A stretch of DNA of 64,000 bases, taken from contig JABHDC010000065.1 in NCBI GenBank assembly GCA_018673255.1, positions 134,815-198,814 of the forward strand, written 5' to 3'. The position numbers were made by a program, and so were the translations under genes. Below, in pieces: positions 8,999 through 16,339 of this stretch. Numbering within the stretch: position 1 is the stretch's first letter; every line of letters starts with the position of its first letter. The notes beneath the pieces are model-generated. The model worked only from the letters and a program-made list of their open reading frames with translations. It did not search any database and was not told where the DNA came from. The DNA comes from Gemmatimonadota bacterium (GTDB lineage Bacteria > Latescibacterota > UBA2968 > UBA8231).

Positions 8999-9523
8999 TC
9001 AGAGTGGAGCGATCGGGTCGGGCGTCGACAAGACATGTGGAGCCGCGATGCGATCGTAGGTGAGGTAACGTAACCCGACCTCTTCTCTCTCGTCAACGAT
9101 CTCCCACTCCTGTTCGCTCCACTCGGGGAAGTAGGTGTCGCCATCATCTACGCGATCCGGTACATGGGTCAGAATCATCTGGTGGGCCAGGGGCAGAGCG
9201 GCTTCGTACACACCCTGTCCGCCGCAGATGAAGACACATTCACTTGCTTGCTGGCGACAGTGGTCAAGGGCCGTCGGCAGATTCTCAAATCGTTGCGCAC
9301 CCGAGGCGAGATCGTAGTCGACCTGTCGTGAGAGAACGAGATTGGGTCGACCGGGCAGGGGACGTCGTGGGAAAGACTCGTATGTGCGGCGGCCCATGAT
9401 GCAGGGCGCTCCCATGGTTGTGGCCATGAAATGCTGCATGTCCTGTCGGTAGTGCCAGGGTAGGTCGCCATTCCGGCCGATGATCCGCTCGTCGTTGAGA
9501 GCGGCGATGAGTACGATTTTCAT
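8999..9523 (-). CDS. folA: Dihydrofolate reductase
   Basis: A 174-residue enzyme that reduces dihydrofolate to tetrahydrofolate with NADPH. The N-terminus IVLIAALNDERIIGRNGDLPW matches DHFR strand A and the Met20-type loop; the acidic substrate residue is expected in the FxxxT helix region and the NADPH site in MGRRTYESFPRRPLPGRPN, then IFICGGQGVYEAAL-like GG(x)xxY motif (CVFICGGQGVY). The ATG overlaps the TGA of the upstream ABC ATPase gene (ATGA at 9520-9523), so it is translationally coupled to the lipid-transport operon. thyA, its common neighbour, is absent from the window. Confidence 0.93.
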   Translation of the reverse strand: MKIVLIAALNDERIIGRNGDLPWHYRQDMQHFMATTMGAPCIMGRRTYESFPRRPLPGRPNLVLSRQVDYDLASGAQRFENLPTALDHCRQQASECVFICGGQGVYEAALPLAHQMILTHVPDRVDDGDTYFPEWSEQEWEIVDEREEVGLRYLTYDRIAAPHVLSTPDPIAPL

Positions 9524-10326
9524 GAACTGGCCACTTCGATCTCGGTGTCAGGGTGGAAGAATCGCTGCAGGCCCGGCAGGTCCGCCTGGCGCGCGCTGGA
9601 AACGGTTCCTGCAAAGGCGACACTCCCTTCGTCGAGCATGATCAGATCGCCGTCGAGGCGGTCGATACTGAGTAACTCGTGTGTCACCACCACGATGCTC
9701 ATCCCCAGTTGTTCGTTCAGCGACAGCAGCAGGCGATCGATACCGGCCGCCGTCTGGGGATCCAGTCCCGCGCCGGGCTCGTCGCAGAACAGGACCTCCG
9801 GTTCCAGACTCATGGCGCGAGCAAGTGCAGCACGCTTGCGCATACCACCGGACAATTGTGTGGGCAACAGGTCTCTTGTGCCATCCAGGCCCACCAGGCG
9901 CAGGCGGGTCCGCACGAGATCGTCGATCAGATCGGCGGGTAGATCGGTGTGCATCTGCAATGGCAGCGCCACGTTCTCGCCGACGGACAGAGAATTGAGT
10001 AGCGCACCATACTGGAACATGACACCCACGCGCTGCAGCAACTTGGCCTGTTCGGCTTCCACCAATTCATGCAGGGGCTGGCCGAGGACACGCACCGTGC
10101 CTGAGCGTGGCTCGACGAGACCAACGATGGTCTTGAGCAGGGTGCTCTTGCCGCAGCCCGAACCTCCAACGATGCACAGCAGGCCGCCAGCCTCGACGTG
10201 CAGGTCGACACCTTCCAGAACACGTCGTTCATCTTCGTCTGTGCCGTAGGAGACACACAATTCCCTGACTTCGACGACCGGGGTGTCTGTGTGCAGAGGA
10301 TTGGATGACATGGCTTCGTCGCTCAT
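9520..10326 (-). CDS. mlaF: ABC transporter ATPase, MlaF type
   Basis: Cytoplasmic ATPase of an MCE/Mla lipid transporter, 268 residues from the ATG at 10326. Walker A is GGSGCGKST, the Q loop VGVMFQYGALLNSLSV, the ABC signature LSGGMRKRAALARA, Walker B VLFCDEPGAGLDP and the switch His in VVVTHEL. The phrase FQYGALLNSLSVGENVALPL is typical of MlaF-like proteins. The frame is open for a further 110 codons upstream, but those codons overlap the permease and have no coding character; the chosen ATG overlaps the permease stop as ATGA (10323-10326), a usual operon arrangement. A second ATG 15 bp further in is possible. It is followed by an ATGA overlap with folA. Confidence 0.92.
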   Translation of the reverse strand: MSDEAMSSNPLHTDTPVVEVRELCVSYGTDEDERRVLEGVDLHVEAGGLLCIVGGSGCGKSTLLKTIVGLVEPRSGTVRVLGQPLHELVEAEQAKLLQRVGVMFQYGALLNSLSVGENVALPLQMHTDLPADLIDDLVRTRLRLVGLDGTRDLLPTQLSGGMRKRAALARAMSLEPEVLFCDEPGAGLDPQTAAGIDRLLLSLNEQLGMSIVVVTHELLSIDRLDGDLIMLDEGSVAFAGTVSSARQADLPGLQRFFHPDTEIEVASS

Positions 10327-11483
10327 CGCAGGTAGAAGATGAGGCCCCATGTCAGGTCGAGGACGATGATGGCGAAGATGGATGTGACCACGGCAGAGGT
10401 CGTCGCATTGCCAACGCCTGAGGCACCGCCACGGAATTGCAGCCCACGGTATACCGAGATTGTGGTGATGATCCATGCGAAGGAGACCGACTTGATGAGT
10501 CCTGTGACGATGTCCTTCAGCAACAGCGCATTGGCGACGCGACTGTAAAAGGTTGTCGGTGAGATATCCAGTGACAGGACGCCGGTCACGGTGCCTCCCA
10601 GCAGACCGACGAAATCTGCCATGATCGTCAACAGCGGCAGGCTCAGCAGCATGGCCCACATCTTCGGAACCGCCACCAGCTTCAGCGGATCCAATGCCAT
10701 CGTCCGCAGGGCGTCGATCTCCTCTGTGAATTTCATGGTGGCGATTTCGGCCGCGAAGGCTGAACCGGAGCGCCCGGCAATCATGATCGCCGTCATGAGG
10801 GGACCCAGCTCACGCGTGATGCCGATGGCGAGCAGGTCCGCAACCAGCACATTGGCGCCGAATTGCCGTAACTGAGCCGCAGCCTGTAAGGTCGAGACGC
10901 CCCCCACGAGAAACAGCACGAGGGCGACGATGCCCACCCCGTCGGCGCCGATGATGCTTGCCTGCTCGATGAAGGAGCCCTGCCGGATGCCGCGACGCCG
11001 GAACAGGCCGGCGACAGAGGCCCATGCCAGATCCGACATGACGTAGAGGAAGTCCAGGGCAGCATGGGCGTCACGGTAGGCTCGATCACCGAGACGATCG
11101 AGCATGTCCTCGGCGCGATGGTCGAAACTCTCAGCGGGTTGAGCCGAGTCGCCCTCTGCAGCATCGGTCTGCACAGCATCGACCGGTGTCATTGCTGGCG
11201 GGGGAGAGGGCGCGACGGATTCGTAGAAGGTCCGCAGCGCCGTTGGCAGATCGCCAATGGCCAGTTCGCAATTGTGCGCGAGCCCAATTCTGGTCAGACG
11301 CTCCACCCAGACGACGCCACCCGTGTCGAGCCGATCCACTGCGTTCAGATCGACGCGAAGAGATCGGATCGTCGAGGATTGCAGCAGTGATTCCAGTTGC
11401 GCCTGCGCCTGGCCAATGCTGGCAACGGTCAGTGGACCCGAGACGTGGAGGACGTCGTCGCTCAGCTCGAGGCGGACCGCCAT
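10323..11483 (-). CDS. mlaE: MlaE-family permease with N-terminal STAS domain
   Basis: Inner-membrane subunit of the lipid transporter, 386 residues. Residues 1-100 look like a STAS/MlaB domain (strands and helix around LRVDLNAVDRLDTGGVVWVERL); a charged linker follows, and residues 130-386 are the MlaE domain with five or six membrane segments and the family-typical ELGPLMTAIMIAGRSGSAFAAE and EEIDALRTMALDP loops. In E. coli the STAS protein MlaB is a separate subunit that regulates MlaF; here it is fused to the permease, so no mlaB gene is expected. The gene lies 7 bp downstream of the barrel gene and overlaps the ATPase by 4 bp. Confidence 0.92.
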   Translation of the reverse strand: MAVRLELSDDVLHVSGPLTVASIGQAQAQLESLLQSSTIRSLRVDLNAVDRLDTGGVVWVERLTRIGLAHNCELAIGDLPTALRTFYESVAPSPPPAMTPVDAVQTDAAEGDSAQPAESFDHRAEDMLDRLGDRAYRDAHAALDFLYVMSDLAWASVAGLFRRRGIRQGSFIEQASIIGADGVGIVALVLFLVGGVSTLQAAAQLRQFGANVLVADLLAIGITRELGPLMTAIMIAGRSGSAFAAEIATMKFTEEIDALRTMALDPLKLVAVPKMWAMLLSLPLLTIMADFVGLLGGTVTGVLSLDISPTTFYSRVANALLLKDIVTGLIKSVSFAWIITTISVYRGLQFRGGASGVGNATTSAVVTSIFAIIVLDLTWGLIFYLR

Positions 11484-11490
11484 GGGGGGA

Positions 11491-13002
11491 TCAGAAGAAG
11501 CGGGAAAAACGCACCAGAACCTGCTCGTGGCCCTGCGTGTCGTCGAGGGTTGTGTTGCGCTCGAGATCGGCGACGAGGTCGAGATTGATGAAACTCGTCA
11601 ACGCAAGGCGCAGTCGGTTCTCCCAGGTAAAGAACCAGTCGGCTCGATCCTGCGATGTCATGAGCAGGTCGAATTCGGAGTCGAGATTTACGTAGCGCGA
11701 GAGGCGCGCGTCCAGGATCAGCAGGGCCTCCAGGCCGGTACTGGATGTCGACTTCAATTCCTCAATCGTTCGGTGTCCCTCAACTTCGCCGAGTTTGAAG
11801 TTGTCCGTCACCAGTCTCTGCTCTGCGCCCAGGCCGAACCGAAGATCCACGTTGAGGGGAAAACTGCGGACCAACTGTGAGTTGATGCCCACACCCTCGC
11901 GGAATGTGAGCGGCGACAGAGAGGGAGCTATGGTCAGCTTGTCTCGTGCGCGGAGCGTGTCGACGGCACCATTCTGGAGCGTGCGAACAAAATCCTGAGG
12001 CGAAGCGAAGCGGGCATCTTCGGAGAACAGCACCGTCTGTACGACGCCTCGGAGGTACGGACCGAATCGGGGCGACAGACGGCGGATGTAGGTCGCACGG
12101 ATCTCGGCGCGATCGCTGCTCTTGCGAAGATCTTCACCCTCTTCCTTTGTGGCGCCCTGCTCGAGAATGAAGCGGATGCTGGCGAAATCGCGATCGGAGC
12201 TATAGCGCGTGCGATTGAACACCTGGATCGTGAAGTTGAGACTGGCACGATCGTCGCCACCCGTGTTCTGAGACGTGTTCAGCTGTACGGCCCCCGACAA
12301 CTCGGTCTGCGAAAGGATGGCAGATGCGGCGCGGGCGGCCTGTGTCTGATCGACCAGACGAGGGTAGAAGCCAATGAAGTCGCCCGACCCCGAATCGTAG
12401 ATGATGTTGCGCTGGGTCAGGGTGCCGGGCAATAACTGGACGCTGAACTTGCGGATCGTCGTAAATGACTCACCAACGCGAACCACGTGATAGACACCTG
12501 GCTCCAGCAGCCAGGTGCGCACTCGCTCGCCGCGTTCTTCCTCGATACCAAAGCCAAGACCGTAGGTCTCGCCTGTCGTCGCATCGAGCAACTCGTAACT
12601 CTCATTGACGCTGGTTCGCGTATTGTCGAGCACATCGATCACGAGACCCGCCCAATCGGGCTTCACGAGGGTCCTCTCGCCCTCGAAAATCGGCACGGTC
12701 TTGCTGAATCTCTGAGAATTCAGTCCCGACCCGAGGCGTACCTCATAGGTCCCCGGATCCAGGGGTGCACCAATGCCTGGCGATACAGATTTGATCAGCC
12801 GCCCGTCTCGGAAGATCTGATAGCTGGGTTCGTTGCTCAACGTCATGGCGGGCACGAAGAGCAGTCCCTTGCCCTTCGGTATCAGAACCTGATCACGTTG
12901 AAGCTGCGCCCGTGCGGGAGGTACCGACCACGTGCTCTCATCAGCCCCCGCCACCGTCGTGAGAAGCAGGATGGCGAACATCAGAGAGAGACCATGTCTC
13001 AT
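11491..13002 (-). CDS. Unknown predicted outer-membrane beta-barrel in the Mla operon
   Basis: Not recognised by family. The 503-residue product starts with a signal peptide (hydrophobic stretch LMFAILLLTTVAGA). About residues 60-130 resemble a PEGA-like small beta domain (FRDGRLIKSVSPG, LDPGTYEVRLGSG). The second half is rich in alternating hydrophobic/polar strands (for example SLNFTIQVFNRTRY, AEIRATYIRRL, YLRGVVQTVLF, NVDLRFGLGAEQRL, WENRLRLALTSFINLDLVADL) and ends QVLVRFSRFF, with the terminal aromatic residue used by the Bam machinery. This is what an outer-membrane barrel looks like, but I name no family. Its ATG overlaps the lipoprotein stop (ATGA, 12999-13002) and the permease follows after 7 bp, so it is an integral member of the lipid-transport operon. 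Confidence 0.75.
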   Translation of the reverse strand: MRHGLSLMFAILLLTTVAGADESTWSVPPARAQLQRDQVLIPKGKGLLFVPAMTLSNEPSYQIFRDGRLIKSVSPGIGAPLDPGTYEVRLGSGLNSQRFSKTVPIFEGERTLVKPDWAGLVIDVLDNTRTSVNESYELLDATTGETYGLGFGIEEERGERVRTWLLEPGVYHVVRVGESFTTIRKFSVQLLPGTLTQRNIIYDSGSGDFIGFYPRLVDQTQAARAASAILSQTELSGAVQLNTSQNTGGDDRASLNFTIQVFNRTRYSSDRDFASIRFILEQGATKEEGEDLRKSSDRAEIRATYIRRLSPRFGPYLRGVVQTVLFSEDARFASPQDFVRTLQNGAVDTLRARDKLTIAPSLSPLTFREGVGINSQLVRSFPLNVDLRFGLGAEQRLVTDNFKLGEVEGHRTIEELKSTSSTGLEALLILDARLSRYVNLDSEFDLLMTSQDRADWFFTWENRLRLALTSFINLDLVADLERNTTLDDTQGHEQVLVRFSRFF

Positions 13003-13808
13003 GGTGCCCCTTCCTCTTCCGTGATCAGCGTGCCGGGCAGGACGACGTAGTCCTGCGTGGAGCGAGGCATCTCTTCCACTGAGTCGTCGGCGATCGTATC
13101 GGCGACGGCGCCACCATTTTCATTGTCGAGGAGGAAGGAGATATCCTGTCCTGCTGTCTGCAGCTTGCGGATCAGTAGTTTGCGGTCAAGGTCGCGGATG
13201 GCGCGTTCCATGTTGTAGCGGACCAGTTCCCGCATGGCCTGCACGGCAAAGACCGGGTCTGCGTCGAAGACCTCTTCCTGAACCGGCTCAAAAGGGAATT
13301 GCCAGATGATCTGATTCTGTTGGTTTACCAATTGCAGGTCCACGTCGAGTCGGACATACCAGCGATCGCCGGAGTCGAATCGTTCGATGGCCCGTACCGA
13401 GCCGCTGAATGTGAAATCGGGATTGACGTCCAGGAAAGACTGACGCAGGTCGGTGAAGAGCTGTGCCTGCTTCAGATACGACTCGACGGCATCCGTGATC
13501 ATGTCACTGGGGCGTACGGCCCAGGTGTTGTAGCGATCGTCACGGATCTCCTCGGGGGAGAGTCGGTAGATGAGCTGATCGCGCTCGTAGAACCGGGAGA
13601 CGGAGAAGCTTTCGAGCAGGACACGGTATTCGTAGGGGCGCTCTGAATGGGGCAGCGACAGATGCAGGGGCGCCGCTTCGATGATGAACTTGCGGCGTTC
13701 GCGAATCTCGGTCTTGCCACCGATAAACTGCGAGCAGGATGTGCTCAAGGCCACCAGCAGAGCCAGCAGGAGCAGGATGTGTTGTGGATGACGGAATCGT
13801 TGTGCCAT
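12999..13808 (-). CDS. PqiC-like ABC-transport auxiliary lipoprotein
   Basis: A 269-residue lipoprotein: hydrophobic signal (LLLLALLVALSTSC) with lipobox Cys near residue 25. The rest fits the ABC-type transport auxiliary lipoprotein family (PqiC/DUF330, structurally TolB-N-like): YEYRVLLESFSVSRFYERDQLIYRLS is cut here by me to its key parts RVLLESF and RDQLIYRLSP, then a helix with DAVESYLKQAQLF and strands FTFSGSVRAIERF and WYVRLDVDLQLV. In E. coli, PqiC anchors the PqiAB MCE system to the outer membrane, so this protein probably docks the MCE protein to the outer membrane. The final 60 residues (acidic, with DTIADDSVEEMPRS) are an added tail. It begins 3 bp after the MCE stop. Confidence 0.8.
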   Translation of the reverse strand: MAQRFRHPQHILLLLALLVALSTSCSQFIGGKTEIRERRKFIIEAAPLHLSLPHSERPYEYRVLLESFSVSRFYERDQLIYRLSPEEIRDDRYNTWAVRPSDMITDAVESYLKQAQLFTDLRQSFLDVNPDFTFSGSVRAIERFDSGDRWYVRLDVDLQLVNQQNQIIWQFPFEPVQEEVFDADPVFAVQAMRELVRYNMERAIRDLDRKLLIRKLQTAGQDISFLLDNENGGAVADTIADDSVEEMPRSTQDYVVLPGTLITEEEGAP

Positions 13809-13811
13809 GAC

Positions 13812-14783
13812 TTAGTCCTCGGCCCGACCACGGATGAGGATGGAGGGATCCTCGCGGATCAACTCTGACGCCTGGCGCACATTGAGCAAGGTCTCTTCGA
13901 GATCTTCCATGGCATCGAGGATGTTCTTGCGGCCCTGCAATACCGTGTTGTCGACATGCGTCACCGTCGTGTTGATGTTGCCGGCCATTGAGGTCAGTTG
14001 TGCCAGCAACTCAGGTACGGGACCCTCGAGTTGGTGTCTGAGAGCCTCCACTGTGAGGCGCAGATTCGTGGCAGTCTGTCGCATTTCTTCCGCGGCGACG
14101 GCATTGTGCAGGGAATCCATGGTGGCCCGCATGCTCCCCGTTGTGGCTGCCAGGTTGTCTGTGATCAGGGCCAGGTTGCGCAGTGTGGCGTGCAGGTCGT
14201 CTTCGTTCTGCGCCAGCAGGTTGTTCGCATTCACCATGACCTTGCCACCGGCACTGAGCAGCTGCGAGAACTGACGCCGATTGTCGGCATTGGTCAGATC
14301 GCCCAGGTTGCCGAGGAGCGTTTCGATCTTATTCAGCATCACATCGGCGCGCTCTTCTGCATTGGCCAGGAAGGTGGCTCGGGCCGGGATCGTGGCACCT
14401 GGTGGAAGTGCAGGAGAGTGGACCGATCCTGCCACCAGCTCGATGTACTTGAGGCCCGTCACGCCCTGACTGAATAAACGAGCCTGGGTGTCTTCCCGGA
14501 TCGCACTGGGAACCTTCTTGGCCTCCAGAGAGATCTCAACAACGATGATGCTGATGTCATCTGCCGATACGTGTGTGTTCTCCACGCGTCCGACGGTGAC
14601 GCCCTGATACTTGACTGGATCGCCTGCCGTGAGCCCGCCAATCGAGTCCTCGAACTCGATGTTGTACACCACTCGCTGCCGCAGCAACTGAGCGCCGGCG
14701 ACGATGAGCAGAAACCCCGCCAGCACACACGTACTGAAGACGAGGAAGAGGGCGAGACGGATCTTCTGGGCCCGAGTGGCCAT
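13812..14783 (-). CDS. mlaD: MCE/MlaD-domain lipid-binding protein
   Basis: Periplasmic, inner-membrane-anchored lipid carrier of the Mla-type system, 323 residues. The N-terminal membrane anchor is LALFLVFSTCVLAGFLLIVAG; the MCE domain follows at about residues 40-120 (YNIEFEDSIGGLTAGDPVKY, GVTVGRVENTHV, GVTGLKYIELV). The remaining 200 residues are predicted amphipathic helices (NADNRRQFSQLLSAG, MRATMDSLHNAV, LRHQLEGPVPELLAQL), as in MCE proteins that form a helical tube. The frame is open upstream to 15137, but that extension is not protein-like and would bury the anchor; MATRAQKIRLA at 14783 is the natural start, though no good Shine-Dalgarno is visible. It is the first gene of a seven-gene minus-strand set ending with the aminotransferase. 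Confidence 0.9.
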   Translation of the reverse strand: MATRAQKIRLALFLVFSTCVLAGFLLIVAGAQLLRQRVVYNIEFEDSIGGLTAGDPVKYQGVTVGRVENTHVSADDISIIVVEISLEAKKVPSAIREDTQARLFSQGVTGLKYIELVAGSVHSPALPPGATIPARATFLANAEERADVMLNKIETLLGNLGDLTNADNRRQFSQLLSAGGKVMVNANNLLAQNEDDLHATLRNLALITDNLAATTGSMRATMDSLHNAVAAEEMRQTATNLRLTVEALRHQLEGPVPELLAQLTSMAGNINTTVTHVDNTVLQGRKNILDAMEDLEETLLNVRQASELIREDPSILIRGRAED

Positions 14784-14982
14784 GCAGTCGCCGAAGTGGG
14801 GTGGGGGATCAGGTGTCTTGAGAAACGAGAACCCGGCCGGGCTGATATCCTGCAATGGTTCGGATCTCAGATCGTACGGGGCGCCCAATATGATGAAAGA
14901 GGTGAACTGATACAAGACGGTAAAAGCAATCGCCACACGATCCTGGCCGTGACGTGTGTCACGACCCCAAGTCATCGCCAAG

Positions 14983-15882
14983 TCACCGATCGGCCGGCCT
15001 TGGTGTGAGAATGCGCAAGGCGCCCGGTTGCATGCACAAGGTCGCCGGGGCATGGCCGAGACGCTCGCCGTCTGCATGCAGGATCTGCTGATCAGAATCG
15101 ATGGGCTCGATCTGCAGCCACGGTGTGCGTTCCACACGGATCGCTGGGTGGGGGAGATGCCGACCGAACAGCGTCCGGGGCAACAGAGTCAGGGCAGCCG
15201 AATGCGAGAGGGCGCCATCGACGATGACGACGTCGAACAGCCCGTCGTTCGGCTGCGCATTCGGTGCGATGCGGACGCCGCCACCATAGCAGGACGTGTT
15301 TGCCGTGGCCACGAGCCAGGTGCTCATCTGGATGGTCCCGAAGTCGCCCGTCATTCGGAGGCGAGTCGGCTGATGGCGTGCCAGAGTTCTGAGCGTCGCC
15401 CACACGTAGCCCGCAGTCCCGGGCAGGGCAGCATGACCTGTCAGCTTCGCTTCGCTGACCGCCGCATCCAGGCCGCAGGCAGCGACGGTGGCGAAGCGTC
15501 GGTGACCGCATTGGCCCAGGTCCAGTTGTCTTCCGTGGCCCGCCAGGATGACATCGATGGCCCGACGCCCGCGGGCAATTCCGAGGCTCCGAGCCAGGTC
15601 ATTGCCGCTGCCGCAGGGCAGCAGGCCGATAGGCAGGTCCGGCGGCAATGGCGCCTGCAGCACCTCGCTGATTGTGCCGTCACCACCTGCGATGATGATT
15701 CCCGAGGTCCCTGACTCGACGGCCTCGTTGGCGAGCCGGGTGGCATGGCCCGGCCCGGTCGACCAACTCAGGTCCACACCGAGGCCAGTGGACTGCAGTC
15801 CAGCGACGCAGGCTTCGACCAGGCGACGGGGGCGGCCGCAACCGGCTGATGGATTGGCGATCAGGGCCCAGGTACAGGACAT
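14983..15882 (-). CDS. Diacylglycerol/sphingoid-base kinase family protein (YegS/DagK)
   Basis: A lipid kinase of the DAGK catalytic family that phosphorylates diacylglycerol or a related lipid. Key motifs: LIANPSAGCGR at the N-terminus, the nucleotide-binding IIAGGDGTISEVL (about residue 75) and LLPCGSGNDLARSLGI. The C-terminal domain contains the expected VRIAPNAQPNDGLFDVVIV and ILHADGERL. The TTG at 15921 would add 13 residues, but ATG 15882 places SCTWALIANPSAG at the start as in the family. It precedes the Mla operon on the same strand with a 199 bp gap, so lipid metabolism links the two. Confidence 0.88.
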   Translation of the reverse strand: MSCTWALIANPSAGCGRPRRLVEACVAGLQSTGLGVDLSWSTGPGHATRLANEAVESGTSGIIIAGGDGTISEVLQAPLPPDLPIGLLPCGSGNDLARSLGIARGRRAIDVILAGHGRQLDLGQCGHRRFATVAACGLDAAVSEAKLTGHAALPGTAGYVWATLRTLARHQPTRLRMTGDFGTIQMSTWLVATANTSCYGGGVRIAPNAQPNDGLFDVVIVDGALSHSAALTLLPRTLFGRHLPHPAIRVERTPWLQIEPIDSDQQILHADGERLGHAPATLCMQPGALRILTPRPADR

Positions 15883-15993
15883 GAAGCGAATCTCACGAGG
15901 AGGCAAGAGGATGGGCTGCAAGATAATCCGGCGACCTGCGTGGATCGAGTGTACATGGTCGACGGACCCCTGGCAGGCTACCTTGTTCAGATC

Positions 15994-16209
15994 ATGTCAA
16001 AGGGACGACAGAAGGCAGCCGATGCCCTGCGCCGGTCGATCAAGGCCAGCGTACCGCATCCCTACATCACCGGACAGGGGCTGGAGGCCGAGGAGCATTC
16101 ACCGGACGGCACGTCCGGTGACGCCACCGTTCCCTCCAATGCTCCGACAGAACCCGCACGCGATGAGGATGCCAGCCCCCGAGGTGATGGTACAGGCAAT
16201 GGTGTGTGA
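15994..16209 (+). CDS. Small hypothetical protein
   Basis: A possible 71-residue gene in the gap between the divergent lipid-kinase and acyl-reductase genes; the frame opens further upstream (GTG 15940, ATG 15955). The first 20 residues are basic (MSKGRQKAADALRRSIKAS) and the rest is acidic and low in complexity, rich in Gly, Asp, Ser and Pro. Third codon positions are GC-rich as in neighbouring genes, which is the main reason to list it. No Shine-Dalgarno and no recognised family. Confidence 0.35.
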   Translation: MSKGRQKAADALRRSIKASVPHPYITGQGLEAEEHSPDGTSGDATVPSNAPTEPARDEDASPRGDGTGNGV

Positions 16210-16297
16210 GTTTTGGCGCCCTCCCAACTCGAACCTTATATTCGTCAACTGCTGTAACTTGCGGTTTCCGCTCCGCTTAGGCTAGCTTGGCCCTCTT

Positions 16298-16321
16298 CCC
16301 GATGCGATCCCCGATGCGATC
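16298..16321 (+). repeat. Perfect tandem 12-bp repeat upstream of the acyl-reductase gene
   Basis: CCCGATGCGATC occurs twice head to tail with no gap, ending 18 bp before the ATG at 16340. The position could suit an operator or a leader element, or it may be a chance duplication. Confidence 0.75.
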
Positions 16322-16339
16322 AACTTTCGCCATTTTCCG

